A DNA stretch of 10,442 nt, taken from assembly GCA_028599035.1 (NCBI GenBank), contig JAQRMT010000049.1, positions 1-10,442 of the forward strand, in the 5' to 3' direction. The position numbers and the translations under genes were made by a program. Origin of the DNA: Gammaproteobacteria bacterium. GTDB taxonomy: Bacteria > Pseudomonadota > Gammaproteobacteria > PS1 > Pseudothioglobaceae. Below, one piece after another: positions 1-6,926 of the stretch; within the stretch, counting starts at the first letter, position 1, and the number at the start of each line of letters is the position of its first letter. A model generated the notes under the pieces. That model did no database searches, was not told the DNA's origin, and saw nothing but the letters and a program-made list of their open reading frames with translations.

Positions 1-713
1 AGGACTTAAGCGCTGATATTATGATAGTGGTGGCTTACGGTCAACTATTGCCAAAATCTATATTAAATACGCCAAAATACGGCTGCCTCAACATTCATGC
101 CTCACTATTGCCTCGTTGGCGAGGCGCTGCACCTATTCAACGCGCTATTCTGGCAGGCGATAAAACCACAGGTGTGAGCATTATGCAAATGGATGAAGGA
201 TTGGATACAGGCAATATTTTGTTAGAAAAAACCTGTGATATTTCTGATACCGACACTGCACAAACCTTACATAATAAGCTCGCCACACTAAGTGCCAATG
301 CTATTATTGAAACATTAGAAAACTTTGAACATTTATCACCCACAAAGCAAAATGAAGAAGGTACAACTTACGCTAAAAAACTCAAAAAAGACGAGGCGTG
401 GATAGACTGGAACCAATCTGCTGAACAAATTAACCGTCAAATTAGGGCATTTAACCCCTACCCTATCGCGCAAACCAATGCAACAAGTAACAAGTTTGAA
501 TCCAAAGTATTGCGCATTCTATCTGCCAGCATTGTAGAAAAAACTTATCATGAAAAACCAGGGGAAGTCATTCAATCTTCTACCAAAGGCGCTTGTTACA
601 TCGCAACAGGTAATGGCGTATTAAGTTTAGAGCAAGTACAACTATCAGGCAAAAAAGTTGCCAATATTAAAGACTTTAGCAATGCTTATCAATTACAGAA
701 ACTAGAATTATAA
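1..713 (+). CDS. fmt: Methionyl-tRNA formyltransferase, 5' end cut off by window edge
   Basis: Transfers a formyl group from 10-formyltetrahydrofolate to the methionine on initiator tRNA in the cytoplasm, allowing formylmethionine initiation. The reading frame is open from base 3, upstream of the ATG at 21, and the residues before that ATG (DLSADI) fit the family, so 21 is not the true start. About 237 residues are visible of the usual 310 or so; the first 75-80 are outside the window. The signature stretch NIHASLLPRWRGAAPIQRA contains the catalytic Asn and His, and MQMDEGLDTGNI supplies the conserved catalytic Asp. The C-terminal tRNA-binding OB-like domain covers roughly the last 100 residues, with QIRAFNPYP at its junction. 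The stop TAA (711-713) shares one base with the ATG of the following permease remnant. In many relatives rsmB follows fmt; here it does not. Confidence 0.97.
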   Translation, partial: DLSADIMIVVAYGQLLPKSILNTPKYGCLNIHASLLPRWRGAAPIQRAILAGDKTTGVSIMQMDEGLDTGNILLEKTCDISDTDTAQTLHNKLATLSANAIIETLENFEHLSPTKQNEEGTTYAKKLKKDEAWIDWNQSAEQINRQIRAFNPYPIAQTNATSNKFESKVLRILSASIVEKTYHEKPGEVIQSSTKGACYIATGNGVLSLEQVQLSGKKVANIKDFSNAYQLQKLEL

Positions 714-1200
714 TGCCACTTAAGCGCACACTAACCTTGCCCCTACTTATACTTTATGGACTGGGTAATATTTTAGGTGCGGGTATTTATGTGTTAATTG
801 GTGAAGTTGCCGGTGTGGCTGGCTTGTTGACGCCATTGTCTTTTTTCCTCACATCAATACTGCTAATTACAACAACCTTATGTGGAATGGCTTCTTTAGC
901 GATAGGGTCAAATTGTGCTGCAATGATTTCTAAACCAAATACTGAAACACCATAACCCCCTGCACCAGACATAATAAAGCCTGAAATTGGCATTATAATC
1001 ATTGCCATTATTAACATTGCCTCATTATTAACCTTAATAGAAATTATAGGGCTATTGCTTATCATTTGGTTGGGGCGTGACTATTTGGTTGATATTGATA
1101 CACAAAGTTATAGATGCCTTTCGGTTTAATGATGTATCAATTTGGGCAGGGGTTTTGGTTTTTGTGTTTTTTGCTTGGTTGTTGGGCATTTTGTTAAAAC
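713..1200 (+). pseudogene. Decayed APC-family amino-acid permease
   Basis: The first 45 or so codons after the ATG at 713 read like the N-terminus of an APC-superfamily permease, with first-helix motif GLGNILGAGIYVLIGEVAG. After about 840 the match fades, and a TAA stops the frame at 953-955. The same frame resumes and at about 1010-1075 reads SLLTLIEIIGLLLIIWLG, the kind of helix found in the middle of these permeases, before another stop at 1127. A +1 frame at about 1124-1180 continues with NDVSIWAGVLVFVFFAW, again in the order expected for the family. It then runs into the 21-bp repeat array. A live APC permease has 400-450 residues and about 12 helices; here only scattered pieces of three or four remain. 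I see a missing segment, one nonsense codon and one frameshift. The start overlaps the fmt stop as TAATG, so it was probably coupled to fmt when intact. The N-terminal call is firm and the later pieces less so. Confidence 0.65.
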
Positions 1201-1292
1201 AGACAAGCTCGTTGCTAAAAGAAACAAGCTTGTTAGAAAAAGAAACACCCTTGTTAGTGCTAGCAACACCCTTGTTTGTTTTAGCAAACCCC
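1201..1292. repeat. 21-bp tandem repeat array, copy A
   Basis: Four degenerate 21-bp units lie end to end at 1201-1221, 1222-1242, 1243-1263 and 1264-1284, with a partial fifth unit to about 1292. Because 21 is a multiple of three, both strands can be read as heptapeptide repeats. The minus strand reads KGVASTN, KGVSFSN, KLVSFSN, ELVCFN, and the plus strand reads TSLLEKE, TPLLVLA, TPLFVLA. Unit 2 contains the perfect 12-base palindrome AACAAGCTTGTT (1223-1234). A related array lies at 9967-10029, and the minus strand here corresponds to its plus strand. The array sits inside the permease remnant. I do not recognise the family. Confidence 0.8.
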
Positions 1293-1368
1293 ATAAAAAA
1301 ACCACCGATTTAAGTGGCTAAGGCGACACTTGGACTAATTACCAATATTGCGTTTATTCCTGCTTATC

Positions 1369-2388
1369 TTATTCTTTAATATTAGGATTAATCCACTGAA
1401 TACTATGCCAATGGTATCTGCCTTTTTGTTTGCTAGGCAAAGTACAATTGTATTTACTACGACGATGTGTTAAAGGCTTTTTGGCGGTAATGGCAACACT
1501 TTTAGTGCCTTGCCAAAGCATATTCACACCGCCATTGGCAAAACAATTTAGGTTGGCCTTTTGATGTTTGTTTAAAGGCTTGATAAATTCTAATACCAAT
1601 ATTGGCGGGTTTTGTGTGAAGATTGGGTTGATACTTTGAGCCTTGATAGGTATTGGCAAAGCGTTAACTTTGGTTTTAAAACTTGTCATTTTGGCGTAAT
1701 GCGCCGCCATAGGGAAGCGCGGCAGGTTTTGTCGATTGCTTGATTTGGATACTACGCCAGAATGTTGTCCAAATGCCATGTAGCCCATTTTTTTAACTTG
1801 TTCCAAAATGGCTACACTCGCCTCACCATAAGGGTAGGCGAAGATTTTATTACGCTGATTTAATTCTTGATTAAGACGGTTTTGCGTTTGGGTAATTTGT
1901 GCTTTAATTTGTGTTTCATTTAAATCTAATAAATGTGGATGCGTCATAGTGTGATTATAAAATTGCATAATATTACCTTGCATGCCACGCATTTGTTGCC
2001 ATGTCATCATTGCTGGATATTTTTTATCCACAGGCTCGGTGGAAACAAAAACACTCATCGGCATTTGATATTTTTTTAGCAATGGATAGGCGTTTTTAGC
2101 AATGGATTGATAAGCATCATCAGCCGTTAATACCACGCATTTGTTAGGGAGATTGTCATTATCTAAGTACTTAAGCATGGTATTGAGTTGAAGTACTTTA
2201 AAATCATTGTCTTGCAAATATTGCAAATGCTGCTCAAATAGCTGGGGGCTGACGCTGGTTGATTTGGGTGTGGTGTCAGAAAAACGATGGTATAACAAAA
2301 CCACACAGCTATTAGCACTCACCACACTGGATAACGACATAAAAAACATAACAATAAGTCCTTTGTATTTTTGCTTGAAATTAAACAT
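1369..2388 (-). CDS. Exported polysaccharide deacetylase (NodB homology domain)
   Basis: Predicted carbohydrate esterase family 4 enzyme that removes N-acetyl groups from an exported or cell-wall polysaccharide, acting in the periplasm. I take the ATG at 2388 (339 aa, MFNFKQKYKG), because AAGGTG lies 6 bases upstream and a signal peptide with hydrophobic core LIVMFFMSLSSVVSA follows at once. A longer frame from 2436 would place 16 charged residues in front of the signal. NodB motifs are LLYHRF (31-36), TADDAY (88-93) with both Asp residues of motif 1, the metal-binding pair H146/H150 in NHTMTHPHL, and FAYPYGE. Motif 1 has Ala where most relatives have Gly (DDA, not DDG). The last 100 or so residues follow the barrel and form a segment I do not recognise, with two Cys (NCFANGG and YNCTLP). 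It overlaps the trmL stop by 8 bases. PgaB-like N-terminal domains are the nearest family I recall; the substrate is unknown. Confidence 0.88.
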   Translation of the reverse strand: MFNFKQKYKGLIVMFFMSLSSVVSANSCVVLLYHRFSDTTPKSTSVSPQLFEQHLQYLQDNDFKVLQLNTMLKYLDNDNLPNKCVVLTADDAYQSIAKNAYPLLKKYQMPMSVFVSTEPVDKKYPAMMTWQQMRGMQGNIMQFYNHTMTHPHLLDLNETQIKAQITQTQNRLNQELNQRNKIFAYPYGEASVAILEQVKKMGYMAFGQHSGVVSKSSNRQNLPRFPMAAHYAKMTSFKTKVNALPIPIKAQSINPIFTQNPPILVLEFIKPLNKHQKANLNCFANGGVNMLWQGTKSVAITAKKPLTHRRSKYNCTLPSKQKGRYHWHSIQWINPNIKE

Positions 2389-2842
2389 TTTTAGCACCTT
2401 TAAAACCAATCTGTCGCCAAGCCTCATATGCCACAATGGAAGCGCAATTAGACAAATTTAAACTGCGAGAGCCTTCTTGCATTGGTAAAGTAATGCCTGC
2501 AAACTTATCCAGTATTTCTACTGGCAGACCTCGTGTTTCTGGACCTAAAAGTAGCGAATCATTGGCCTGATATTCAACCTCTGTATAAACGGTTTTAACC
2601 TTAGAACTCACAGCAAAAATGCGCTCAGGCTTGGCTTTGTTAAAATAATCCTCAAAATCCTCATATTCACACACACAAGCAAGCTCTTTATAATCTAACC
2701 CTGCCCTGCGTAATTTTTTATCCTCCATTTCAAAGCCATAAGGCTTAATGAGATGTAAATTTGCACCCATATTGGCACACAAGCGAATAATAGCGCCCGT
2801 ATTATTGGGTATTTCTGGTTCAAACAGCACTAAATTTAACAT
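2381..2842 (-). CDS. trmL: tRNA (cytidine/uridine-34 2'-O)-methyltransferase
   Basis: SPOUT-class methyltransferase that uses S-adenosylmethionine to methylate the ribose of the wobble nucleotide (position 34) in leucine tRNAs. At 153 residues it has the length of the minimal, single-domain family. The N-terminus MLNLVLFEPEIPNNTGAIIR is characteristic and fixes the start. LLLGPETRGLP and the knot region LPMQEGSRSLNLSNCASIVAYE form the trefoil-knot cofactor site; R in GSRSLN and N in SLNLSN are the family's conserved residues. It is the first gene of a two-gene minus-strand unit with the deacetylase, whose start and ribosome site lie inside the end of trmL. It is divergent from clpB, with 78 bp between the two starts. 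Confidence 0.96.
   Translation of the reverse strand: MLNLVLFEPEIPNNTGAIIRLCANMGANLHLIKPYGFEMEDKKLRRAGLDYKELACVCEYEDFEDYFNKAKPERIFAVSSKVKTVYTEVEYQANDSLLLGPETRGLPVEILDKFAGITLPMQEGSRSLNLSNCASIVAYEAWRQIGFKGAKNV
2395..2400 (-). promoter_or_regulatory. Ribosome binding site for the deacetylase
   Basis: AAGGTG on the minus strand lies 6 bases before the ATG at 2388 and inside the last codons of trmL. It decides the start of the deacetylase and suggests translation coupled to trmL. Confidence 0.6.
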
Positions 2843-2859
2843 AATATTTTATTTTTTAA

Positions 2860-2884
2860 CTTGATAAGTTGATAATCATCCCAT
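2860..2884 (+). promoter_or_regulatory. Predicted sigma-32 (RpoH) heat-shock promoter of clpB
   Basis: CTTGAT at 2860-2865 resembles the sigma-32 -35 element CTTGAA. After 13 bases, TCCCAT at 2879-2884 resembles the -10 element CCCCAT and is followed by an A/T-rich stretch. Spacing and both hexamers fit the E. coli consensus with one mismatch each. Transcription would start near 2892, leaving a leader of about 28 bases before clpB. ClpB is a classic RpoH target, which supports the reading. Confidence 0.6.
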
Positions 2885-2920
2885 AAATAATGTTTAAGCA
2901 ATTAAAAAAAGTAAAACGAA

Positions 2921-5479
2921 ATGGATATTAATAAACTAACTTCGCAATTTCAACAGGACTTGAACGCCGCACAATCTATTGCGATTAACAAAAATCATAC
3001 CGTTATCGAAGGCGTGCATGTGTTGAGTGCGATGCTCAACGATTATGCCTCTAGCGTGAGCAATATAATTAGAGCGTTAAGTGTGGACACCAAACAACTT
3101 AAAACCAATGTTGATAAAGCCATTGATAATTTAGCCGTGGTGAGCAATCCAAATGGTGATGTTAACATCTCACAAAATCTATTAAAACTGCTAAATATCG
3201 CTGAAAAATTAGCAACAAACAAAGGTGACAGTTATTTATCCACTGAGTTGTTTTTACTGGCCATTATTGATGGCAGTGATGCTACTACGACATTATTAAA
3301 AGACTTAGGCATTGATAAACAAAAATTATCCACTGCCATAGACAACTTGAGAGGAGGAGAAACCGTGAACGACCAAAATGCAGAAACCCAAAGAGAGGCT
3401 TTAAACAAATATACCCTTGACCTTACCCAGCAAGCGCAAGATGGAAAACTCGACCCTGTGATTGGGCGAGACGGTGAAATCCGCCGTGCTATTCAGGTCT
3501 TACAACGCCGCACCAAGAATAACCCCGTATTAATCGGCGAACCAGGTGTAGGCAAAACTGCAATTGCCGAAGGCTTGGCACAACGCATTATCAATAATGA
3601 AGTGCCAGAAGGCATCAAGGGTAAGCGGTTATTATCACTAGACATGGCAGCGTTAGTAGCAGGGGCAAAATACCGAGGCGAGTTTGAGGAACGCCTTAAA
3701 GCAGTGTTGAAAGAATTGGAGGCCGAACAAGGGCAGGTAATTTTATTTATTGATGAATTACATACCATGGTTGGCGCAGGAAAAGCCGATGGCGCAATGG
3801 ATGCAGGCAATATGCTCAAACCAGCACTAGCCCGTGGTGATTTGCATTGTATGGGCGCTACCACCTTAGATGAATATCGCCAATATATTGAAAAAGATGC
3901 TGCCCTAGAGCGCCGCTTTCAAAAAGTATTGGTGGATGAGCCGACTGAGCAAGACACGATTGCCATTTTGCGTGGACTGAAAGAAAAATACGAAGTGCAT
4001 CATGGGGTAGAAATCACCGACCCTGCGATTATTGCCGCTGTTACCTATTCAATCAGATACATCACTGACAGACAACTGCCTGACAAAGCTATTGATTTAA
4101 TTGATGAAGCGGCCTCACAAATTCGTATGGAAATTGATTCAAAACCTGAATCAATGGACAAACTTGATCGTAAATTGGTGCAACTAAAAATTGAGCGTAT
4201 GGCGCTTAAAAAAGAGAAAGACAAAGCCTCTAAGGTGCGCTTCAAAGAATTACTTGAATTAATTAAATCCTTAGAAAAAGAATACGCTGACTTAGAAGAA
4301 ATTTGGAAAAAAGAAAAATCCGTGGTACAAGGTGCGCAACATTTAAAAGAAGAGCTAGAACAAGCAAAAGCAGCGCTTGAGTTGGCAAGTCGCAACAATG
4401 ATTTGGCAAAGATGAGCGAACTACAATACGGCAAAATCCCAGAATTAGAAGACAAAATAACCGAATCCGAGTCTGCTACTGTGGAAGAAATGACACTACT
4501 TCGCAACAAAGTAACCGAAGACGAAATCGCCCACATTGTTGCACGCTGGACGGGGATTCCTGTGGACAAAATGATGGAAGGCGAGCGGGATAAACTCTTA
4601 CAAATGGAGTCTATTATTCATAAGCGTTTAGTTGGGCAAGATAAAGCAGTAAAAGTAATATCAGATGCTGTGCGTCGTTCTCGAGCAGGCTTGTCAGACC
4701 CTAACCGTCCTGATGGCTCATTTATGTTTATGGGTCCGACTGGTGTAGGTAAAACCGAACTCACCAAAGCCTTGGCAGACTTTTTATTTGACACCGAGCA
4801 GGCCATTATTCGAGTAGATATGAGCGAATTTATGGAAAAACACTCAGTCGCTCGCTTGATTGGCGCACCCCCAGGCTATGTGGGCTATGAACAGGGCGGG
4901 ATTTTAACCGAAGCCGTAAGACGCAAGCCGTATTCTATTATTTTGCTTGATGAGGTGGAAAAAGCCCATCCTGATGTGTTTAATATTTTGCTTCAAGTGC
5001 TAGATGACGGTCGCTTAACTGATGGACAAGGTCGCACCGTAGATTTTAAAAACACGGTAATTGTGATGACTTCTAACCTTGGCTCGCACCTTATTCAGGA
5101 AAACCCTGGCAAAGATATGACCCAAGAGCTCACACAAATTGTTGGTGAACATTTTCGCCCTGAGTTTGTTAATCGTATTGATGAAATTGTCGTATTTAAC
5201 AATCTTGAAAAAGCCCAAATTAAAGGTATTGCTGCATTACAAGTTGAAATTCTTCGATCTCGTCTAGCAACAATGGAGCTTAAACTTGAGCTGGACGACG
5301 ATGCAATAACACTAATTGTAGATAGAGGCTACGACCCCGTATTTGGCGCTAGACCACTAAAGCGCACCATTCAAAGATTGCTTGAAAATCCACTTTCTCA
5401 AAAAATACTGGCTGGCGAGTTTGTTTCAGGAGCAACTATTTATGGCAGCGTGGCGAATGACGAGATTGTATTTGTTTAA
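2921..5479 (+). CDS. clpB: ATP-dependent disaggregase chaperone ClpB
   Basis: Hexameric AAA+ machine that threads proteins out of heat-induced aggregates in the cytoplasm together with DnaK/DnaJ/GrpE. It is 852 residues (857 in E. coli) and looks complete. Domains in order: the N-terminal Clp repeat domain (about 1-145); AAA+ domain 1 with Walker A GEPGVGKT (206-213), Walker B VILFIDE (273-279) and pore-loop motif AGAKYRGEFEERLK; the charged coiled-coil M-domain (about 400-525), which marks ClpB rather than ClpA or ClpC; and AAA+ domain 2 with Walker A GPTGVGKT (605-612), Walker B IILLDE (673-678) and pore-loop motif GYVGYEQGG. The C-terminal small domain includes FGARPLKRTIQRLLENPLS. The ATG at 2921 gives the family N-terminus, but only A-rich sequence precedes it, with no clear Shine-Dalgarno. 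An internal start near the GETVND linker, as used by E. coli for ClpB-N-less protein, is possible: GAGGAG at 3353-3358 precedes GTG at 3364. Confidence 0.98.
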   Translation: MDINKLTSQFQQDLNAAQSIAINKNHTVIEGVHVLSAMLNDYASSVSNIIRALSVDTKQLKTNVDKAIDNLAVVSNPNGDVNISQNLLKLLNIAEKLATNKGDSYLSTELFLLAIIDGSDATTTLLKDLGIDKQKLSTAIDNLRGGETVNDQNAETQREALNKYTLDLTQQAQDGKLDPVIGRDGEIRRAIQVLQRRTKNNPVLIGEPGVGKTAIAEGLAQRIINNEVPEGIKGKRLLSLDMAALVAGAKYRGEFEERLKAVLKELEAEQGQVILFIDELHTMVGAGKADGAMDAGNMLKPALARGDLHCMGATTLDEYRQYIEKDAALERRFQKVLVDEPTEQDTIAILRGLKEKYEVHHGVEITDPAIIAAVTYSIRYITDRQLPDKAIDLIDEAASQIRMEIDSKPESMDKLDRKLVQLKIERMALKKEKDKASKVRFKELLELIKSLEKEYADLEEIWKKEKSVVQGAQHLKEELEQAKAALELASRNNDLAKMSELQYGKIPELEDKITESESATVEEMTLLRNKVTEDEIAHIVARWTGIPVDKMMEGERDKLLQMESIIHKRLVGQDKAVKVISDAVRRSRAGLSDPNRPDGSFMFMGPTGVGKTELTKALADFLFDTEQAIIRVDMSEFMEKHSVARLIGAPPGYVGYEQGGILTEAVRRKPYSIILLDEVEKAHPDVFNILLQVLDDGRLTDGQGRTVDFKNTVIVMTSNLGSHLIQENPGKDMTQELTQIVGEHFRPEFVNRIDEIVVFNNLEKAQIKGIAALQVEILRSRLATMELKLELDDDAITLIVDRGYDPVFGARPLKRTIQRLLENPLSQKILAGEFVSGATIYGSVANDEIVFV

Positions 5480-5498
5480 ACAGATAACTTGATATAAT
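5471..5498 (+). promoter_or_regulatory. Possible sigma-70 promoter for rnfE
   Basis: TATAAT at 5493-5498 matches the -10 consensus, with TTTGTT at 5471-5476 as a weak -35 at a 16-base spacing. A start site 6-7 bases downstream would fall almost at the ATG (5507), giving a near-leaderless message. No Shine-Dalgarno is visible before that ATG. Confidence 0.35.
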
Positions 5499-5506
5499 CA
5501 ACCACC

Positions 5507-6154
5507 ATGGAAGATTATATCAAAATCACAAAAAACGGGCTGTGGGGCAACAACCAAGCCTTAGTAGCGCTTTTGGGTCTGTGTCCGCTGTTAGCAGTGA
5601 CCAATAATATTGTTAATGCAATTGGGCTAGGGCTAGCAACTACCTTTGTTTTAGTGGCTTCAAACACCACTATTTCTATTTTTCGCCACCATATCCGCAA
5701 AGAAATTCGCATCCCTGTGTTTGTCTTACTCATCGCCTCATTTGTTACCATTGTCGAACTAGCAATGCAATCGTATTTCTATGATTTGTATTTAATATTG
5801 GGTATTTTCGTGCCGTTGATTGTAACTAATTGTGCCATTTTAGGCAGAGCTGAGGCGTTTGCTAGCAAAAACACTTGGGACAAATCTCTATTAGACGGGT
5901 TGATGATGGGTATCGGCTTTTCAATCGTACTTATTATTCTGGGTGCTATGCGTGAGTTAATTGGTTCTGGTACTTTGTTTAACCAATCGGCCTTATTGTT
6001 GGGTGATTTGGGCGACACACTGAGTGTTAGTGTGTTTACGGATTACCAAGGCACATTAATGGCAGTCTTGCCGCCGGGCGCATTTATTGGTCTGGGTTTA
6101 ATCGTTGCAGTTAAAAACCTCATTGATCAAAAATTATCTCAAAAGTCAGTCTAA
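5507..6154 (+). CDS. rnfE: Electron transport complex subunit RnfE (RsxE)
   Basis: Integral membrane subunit of the Rnf complex, which couples electron transfer between NADH and ferredoxin to ion movement across the inner membrane. In some gammaproteobacteria the complex reduces SoxR and is called Rsx. It has 215 residues and about six helices. Diagnostic stretches are NGLWGNNQALVALLGLCPLL, IVTNCAILGRAEAFA and VLPPGAFIGLGLIVAVKNLI. The opening GLWGNN and GLCPLLAVT, with the ending LPPGAFIGLG, favour RnfE over the paralogue NqrD. The conserved Cys in GLCPLL and TNCAILG would hold the intramembrane iron-sulfur cluster shared with RnfA. clpB, not other rnf genes, lies 27 bp upstream, and prmC begins within its last 50 bases. 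In E. coli rnfE ends the rnfABCDGE operon. Confidence 0.93.
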   Translation: MEDYIKITKNGLWGNNQALVALLGLCPLLAVTNNIVNAIGLGLATTFVLVASNTTISIFRHHIRKEIRIPVFVLLIASFVTIVELAMQSYFYDLYLILGIFVPLIVTNCAILGRAEAFASKNTWDKSLLDGLMMGIGFSIVLIILGAMRELIGSGTLFNQSALLLGDLGDTLSVSVFTDYQGTLMAVLPPGAFIGLGLIVAVKNLIDQKLSQKSV

Positions 6155-6917
6155 AGACATCACTCAGTTATTGTCTTTAACGCTGGGGAAAAACCACGCA
6201 TGGCTACTGGCGAATGACGATTATCAACTCAATGAAGCACAGACACAGACACTCAATACGCTTATAAAAAAGCGTGAACAAGGCGTGCCATTTGCCTATT
6301 TGAGTGGCACAAAAGGGTTTTATCATCTAGATTTCAAAGTAACACCTGACACCCTCATCCCCCGCCCAGAAACTGAGCTTTTAATCGATATTACGCTAGA
6401 TTTATTCTCTAACAAAACCAAGCCTTATCATTTATTGGACTTAGGCACAGGCAGCGGCATCATTGCCATCACCTTAGCAGACAAAAATCCACATTGGCAC
6501 ATTACGGCAACTGATTTTTCTCAAAAAGCACTTGCAGTGGCAAAACAAAACGCCGCAATTACAGACAATGAAGTTAATTTTCAACAAGGCAGTTGGTTTG
6601 AGGCTGTATCCAAGCAAACATTCGATTTAATTATCTCTAATCCGCCCTATATCGAACAAGACAGCTCTTACCTAAAGAATTTAACCCACGAACCGAAAAC
6701 AGCACTAACCTCTGGCAAAGACGGCTTAGACGCTATTCGCCTAATTATTAACAACGCACCCGAACACCTCAACAAACAAGGTTATCTTTTATTAGAACAC
6801 GGCTTTAATCAGCAACAAGAAATCACACAATTATTAGAAAAATATTTCTCTAACATTCAAATATTTAATGACTATAATTCTAACCAACGCGCCATCTTGG
6901 CACAATTCAAACCTTAA
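6105..6917 (+). CDS. prmC: Peptide chain release factor N5-glutamine methyltransferase
   Basis: Methylates the Gln of the GGQ motif of release factors RF1 and RF2 using S-adenosylmethionine. It is 270 residues from the TTG at 6105 (E. coli 277). The N-terminal helical domain ends near LSGTKGFYHLDF. Then come TLIPRPETELL, SAM-binding motif I LLDLGTGSGIIAITLA, and the catalytic NPPY in DLIISNPPYIEQD, followed by EPKTALTSGKDGLD. LIPRPET with NPPYI identifies PrmC rather than PrmB. No ATG exists in the N-terminal region. The TTG at 6105 gives nearly the family length, and a second TTG at 6123 is possible. Either start lies inside rnfE, with no strong ribosome site, so translation is probably coupled to rnfE. 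The stop lies 9 bases before dctP. Confidence 0.94.
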   Translation: MQLKTSLIKNYLKSQSKDITQLLSLTLGKNHAWLLANDDYQLNEAQTQTLNTLIKKREQGVPFAYLSGTKGFYHLDFKVTPDTLIPRPETELLIDITLDLFSNKTKPYHLLDLGTGSGIIAITLADKNPHWHITATDFSQKALAVAKQNAAITDNEVNFQQGSWFEAVSKQTFDLIISNPPYIEQDSSYLKNLTHEPKTALTSGKDGLDAIRLIINNAPEHLNKQGYLLLEHGFNQQQEITQLLEKYFSNIQIFNDYNSNQRAILAQFKP

Positions 6918-6922
6918 GGAGA
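6916..6922 (+). promoter_or_regulatory. Strong ribosome binding site of dctP
   Basis: AAGGAGA overlaps the prmC stop codon and lies 4 bases before the ATG at 6927. It is the clearest Shine-Dalgarno in the window, which fits the high output a solute-binding protein needs relative to its membrane partners. Confidence 0.75.
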
Positions 6923-6926
6923 GAAA

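Noticed and set aside
787..1065. 92-codon open frame on the minus strand within the permease remnant (contains IMSGAGGYGVSVFGLE)
   Set aside because: It loosely resembles a permease third helix and made me consider an internal inversion. The match is too vague, there is no ribosome site, and plus-strand pieces on both sides explain the region as a decayed gene.
1201..1292. CRISPR array
   Set aside because: Units are contiguous with no spacers, only 21 bp long and degenerate, and no cas genes are present.
1052..1294. 80-codon minus-strand open frame over repeat array A
   Set aside because: It stays open because the repeat length is a multiple of three; no ribosome site or recognisable domain. 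Described as a repeat instead.
1314..1368. Possible last piece of the permease (AKATLGLITNIAF) between repeat array A and the deacetylase
   Set aside because: Too short and too weakly similar to assign; left unannotated.
4045..4569. Long minus-strand open frame (174 codons) in clpB
   Set aside because: Lies antisense to the ClpB M-domain and is a by-product of its codon use; other antisense frames in clpB at 3493-3864, 4618-4806 and 5015-5218 were rejected for the same reason.
5507..6154. NqrD of a sodium-pumping NADH:quinone reductase
   Set aside because: GLWGNN, GLCPLLAVT and LPPGAFIGLG fit RnfE better, and no nqr neighbours are seen.
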